From CAYPZL01 sp964415045 (lineage in GTDB: Bacteria > Planctomycetota > Phycisphaerae > Sedimentisphaerales > Anaerobacaceae): a stretch of DNA of 6,348 bases. Below the pieces are notes generated by a model, which had not been told where the DNA came from, ran no database searches, and saw only the letters and a program-made list of their open reading frames with translations. Positions 5,793 to 6,348 of the stretch are shown here, in pieces. Every line of letters starts with the position of its first letter. Position 1 is the stretch's first letter. The translations under genes were made by a program, and so were the position numbers. The stretch spans positions 1 through 6,348 of the forward strand of contig CAYPZL010000260.1 in assembly GCA_964415045.1 (NCBI GenBank), read 5' to 3'.

Positions 5793-6043
5793 GTGTATGT
5801 GAGAGTTCCGCGGCCCCCGGACCCCATCCTTTGTCGATCCCCGAGGTGGCAGCATCAAGGCCGCAGGCTTTGACGATGGGCCAACGTCGGAGGAACCGTT
5901 ATCGCCATACGAAACTGTAGTCCCGGCACGCCGCGCTGGGGCAGAACATCCTTTTCGCACCGCTACTTGTTCAATTCTTGTTTTCCTGCGCAAATTTCCT
6001 TGCCGGGATAACGTAACCTTCGGAACCGAGAGGATTTGGTCTC

Positions 6044-6070
6044 GCGCAGAGACGCGGAGAACGCCGAGCG
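6044..6070. repeat. Degenerate 9-base tandem repeat (CGCxGAGAA-like)
   Basis: Three imperfect units can be laid out: GCGCAGAGA (6044-6052), CGCGGAGAA (6053-6061) and CGCCGAGCG (6062-6070). I recall similar cgcagagacgcagagaa-type strings scattered through intergenic regions of environmental bacterial genomes, but this was not checked. Confidence 0.4.
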
Positions 6071-6144
6071 TGTAAATCTCCGTCGGAAAAGAAGTTGCCT
6101 CATTCGGTAGTCCCTCCTGGGTTAAGACCCCACCCTTCAGTACT

Positions 6145-6172
6145 CATCTACTCTTTTTTCTCATTTACTCTT
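6145..6172. repeat. Imperfect 17-base-period direct repeat in a pyrimidine-rich tract
   Basis: CATCTACTCTT (6145-6155) recurs as CATTTACTCTT (6162-6172) with one mismatch, separated by a T-rich stretch. It lies at the start of the AT-rich segment before the last gene. Confidence 0.55.
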
Positions 6173-6197
6173 CTACCAAAAACATTACAAATTTACC

Positions 6198-6226
6198 TTG
6201 ACGCCAAAACTGGATGTATGTACAGT
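6198..6226 (+). promoter_or_regulatory. Sigma70-like promoter of the last gene
   Basis: TTGACG (6198-6203, 5 of 6 matches) and TACAGT (6221-6226, 4 of 6, keeping T1, A2 and T6) are separated by exactly 17 bases. Upstream DNA is AT-rich, as for an UP element. Transcription would start near 6233, giving a leader of about 50 bases before ATG 6285. This is the best promoter match in the window. Confidence 0.6.
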
Positions 6227-6252
6227 AGCGATACAACACAATCGTAAATTGT

Positions 6253-6272
6253 AAATACCAAATACCAAATAC
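6253..6272. repeat. 7-base tandem repeat (AAATACC, nearly three copies)
   Basis: AAATACC, AAATACC and AAATAC run without gaps directly up to the ribosome binding site. Just before them GTAAATT/GTAAATA (6244-6257) is a second short direct repeat. They fall in the expected leader of the last gene. Confidence 0.7.
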
Positions 6273-6284
6273 GGAGGTGCTGTT

Positions 6285-6348
6285 ATGGCTACACAGGCAC
6301 AGATTCAGGCGAATCGGATGAACGCGCAGAAGTCGACGGGGCCGCGGA
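6285..6348 (+). CDS. 5' end of a small protein gene of the NRMNAQKSTGPR-type family (truncated by window end)
   Basis: Only 21 codons are visible: MATQAQIQANRMNAQKSTGP then R, cut off by the window edge. The ribosome binding site GGAGGT (6273-6278) is 6 bases before the ATG, and a good promoter lies upstream at 6198-6226, so the start is well supported. The N-terminal pattern NRxNAQxSTGPR, usually continued by a T-x-EGK stretch, is one I recall at the start of very many uncharacterised proteins in Planctomycetota and some other soil and marine bacteria. Their function is unknown to me. The AT-rich, repeat-containing leader differs from the rest of the window. Confidence 0.8.
   Translation, partial: MATQAQIQANRMNAQKSTGPR

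Larger units (their letters stand above)
5733..6284. other. Intergenic region with hairpins, degenerate repeats and an AT-rich promoter segment
   Basis: No gene is supported in these 552 bases. The first part holds the hairpin at 5742-5792. Positions 5823-5880 can fold as nested hairpins (CCCATC 5823-5828 with GATGGG 5875-5880, enclosing TCAAGGCC 5855-5862 with GGCTTTGA 5866-5873). A frame open from 5803 to 6077 on the plus strand lacks a start codon and coding-like codon use. Around 6044-6070 is a degenerate 9-base repeat. From about 6121 the base composition shifts sharply to AT-rich, with pyrimidine-rich repeats, a promoter and short tandem repeats leading into the last gene. Confidence 0.5.

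Noticed and set aside
5322..5993. 223-codon minus-strand frame covering the small secreted protein and the following spacer
   Set aside because: The first half is antisense to a gene with signal peptide and conserved blocks; the rest lies over hairpins and has no recognisable domain or ribosome binding site.
5803..6077. Plus-strand stretch without stop codons (reads ...GGSIKAAGFDDGPTSEE...) that could be a decayed gene
   Set aside because: There is no start codon in frame over its first part, third-position base use is mixed, and I recognise no family.
6145..6272. Short repeats considered as a CRISPR array
   Set aside because: Units are 7-17 bases, imperfect and adjacent, without regular unique spacers or cas genes.

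Overview
The window is GC-rich for most of its length (by eye) and carries four complete genes plus the first 21 codons of a fifth. Three things point to a planctomycete-like environmental bacterium: a Tat-exported formylglycine sulfatase, a secreted serine hydrolase fused to a beta-propeller-like domain, and a terminal gene opening with NRMNAQKSTGPR, a start I associate from memory with large families of small proteins in Planctomycetota. This is inference from gene content; no rRNA or other phylogenetic marker is present.

Layout. On the minus strand, 14-2056 encodes an exported serine beta-lactamase/esterase-fold protein with an extra C-terminal domain of about 300 residues. A 229-base divergent spacer (2057-2285) separates it from a plus-strand pair: a zinc-dependent alcohol dehydrogenase (2298-3341, GTG start preferred) and, 24 bases later, a Tat-signal sulfatase (3366-4913). 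The short gap and good ribosome binding site suggest co-transcription. After a 342-base spacer with overlapping inverted repeats and a possible promoter comes a small, cysteine-rich secreted protein with a GTPGYWKNHPEAWP signature (5256-5732). A 552-base spacer follows, with hairpins, a degenerate 9-base repeat and an abrupt AT-rich, repeat-bearing segment holding the best promoter of the window. That promoter drives the truncated gene at 6285-6348.

How the genes may work together. The sulfatase probably removes sulfate esters from a polysaccharide or related organic sulfate outside the cytoplasm. The dehydrogenase may oxidise a released alcohol or sugar in the cytoplasm. The divergent hydrolase would act outside the cytoplasm on an ester or amide, or bind glycan through its propeller-like half. 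This fits a small catabolic locus for sulfated organic matter, but the substrate cannot be read from the sequence. The small cysteine-rich protein and the terminal gene look like separate transcription units.

The most striking non-coding signals are a perfect 14-base inverted repeat with a 5-base loop inside the dehydrogenase gene (3235-3267) and a pair of overlapping, mutually exclusive inverted repeats at 5001-5028. I found no CRISPR array, tRNA, rRNA, insertion sequence or clear defence system.
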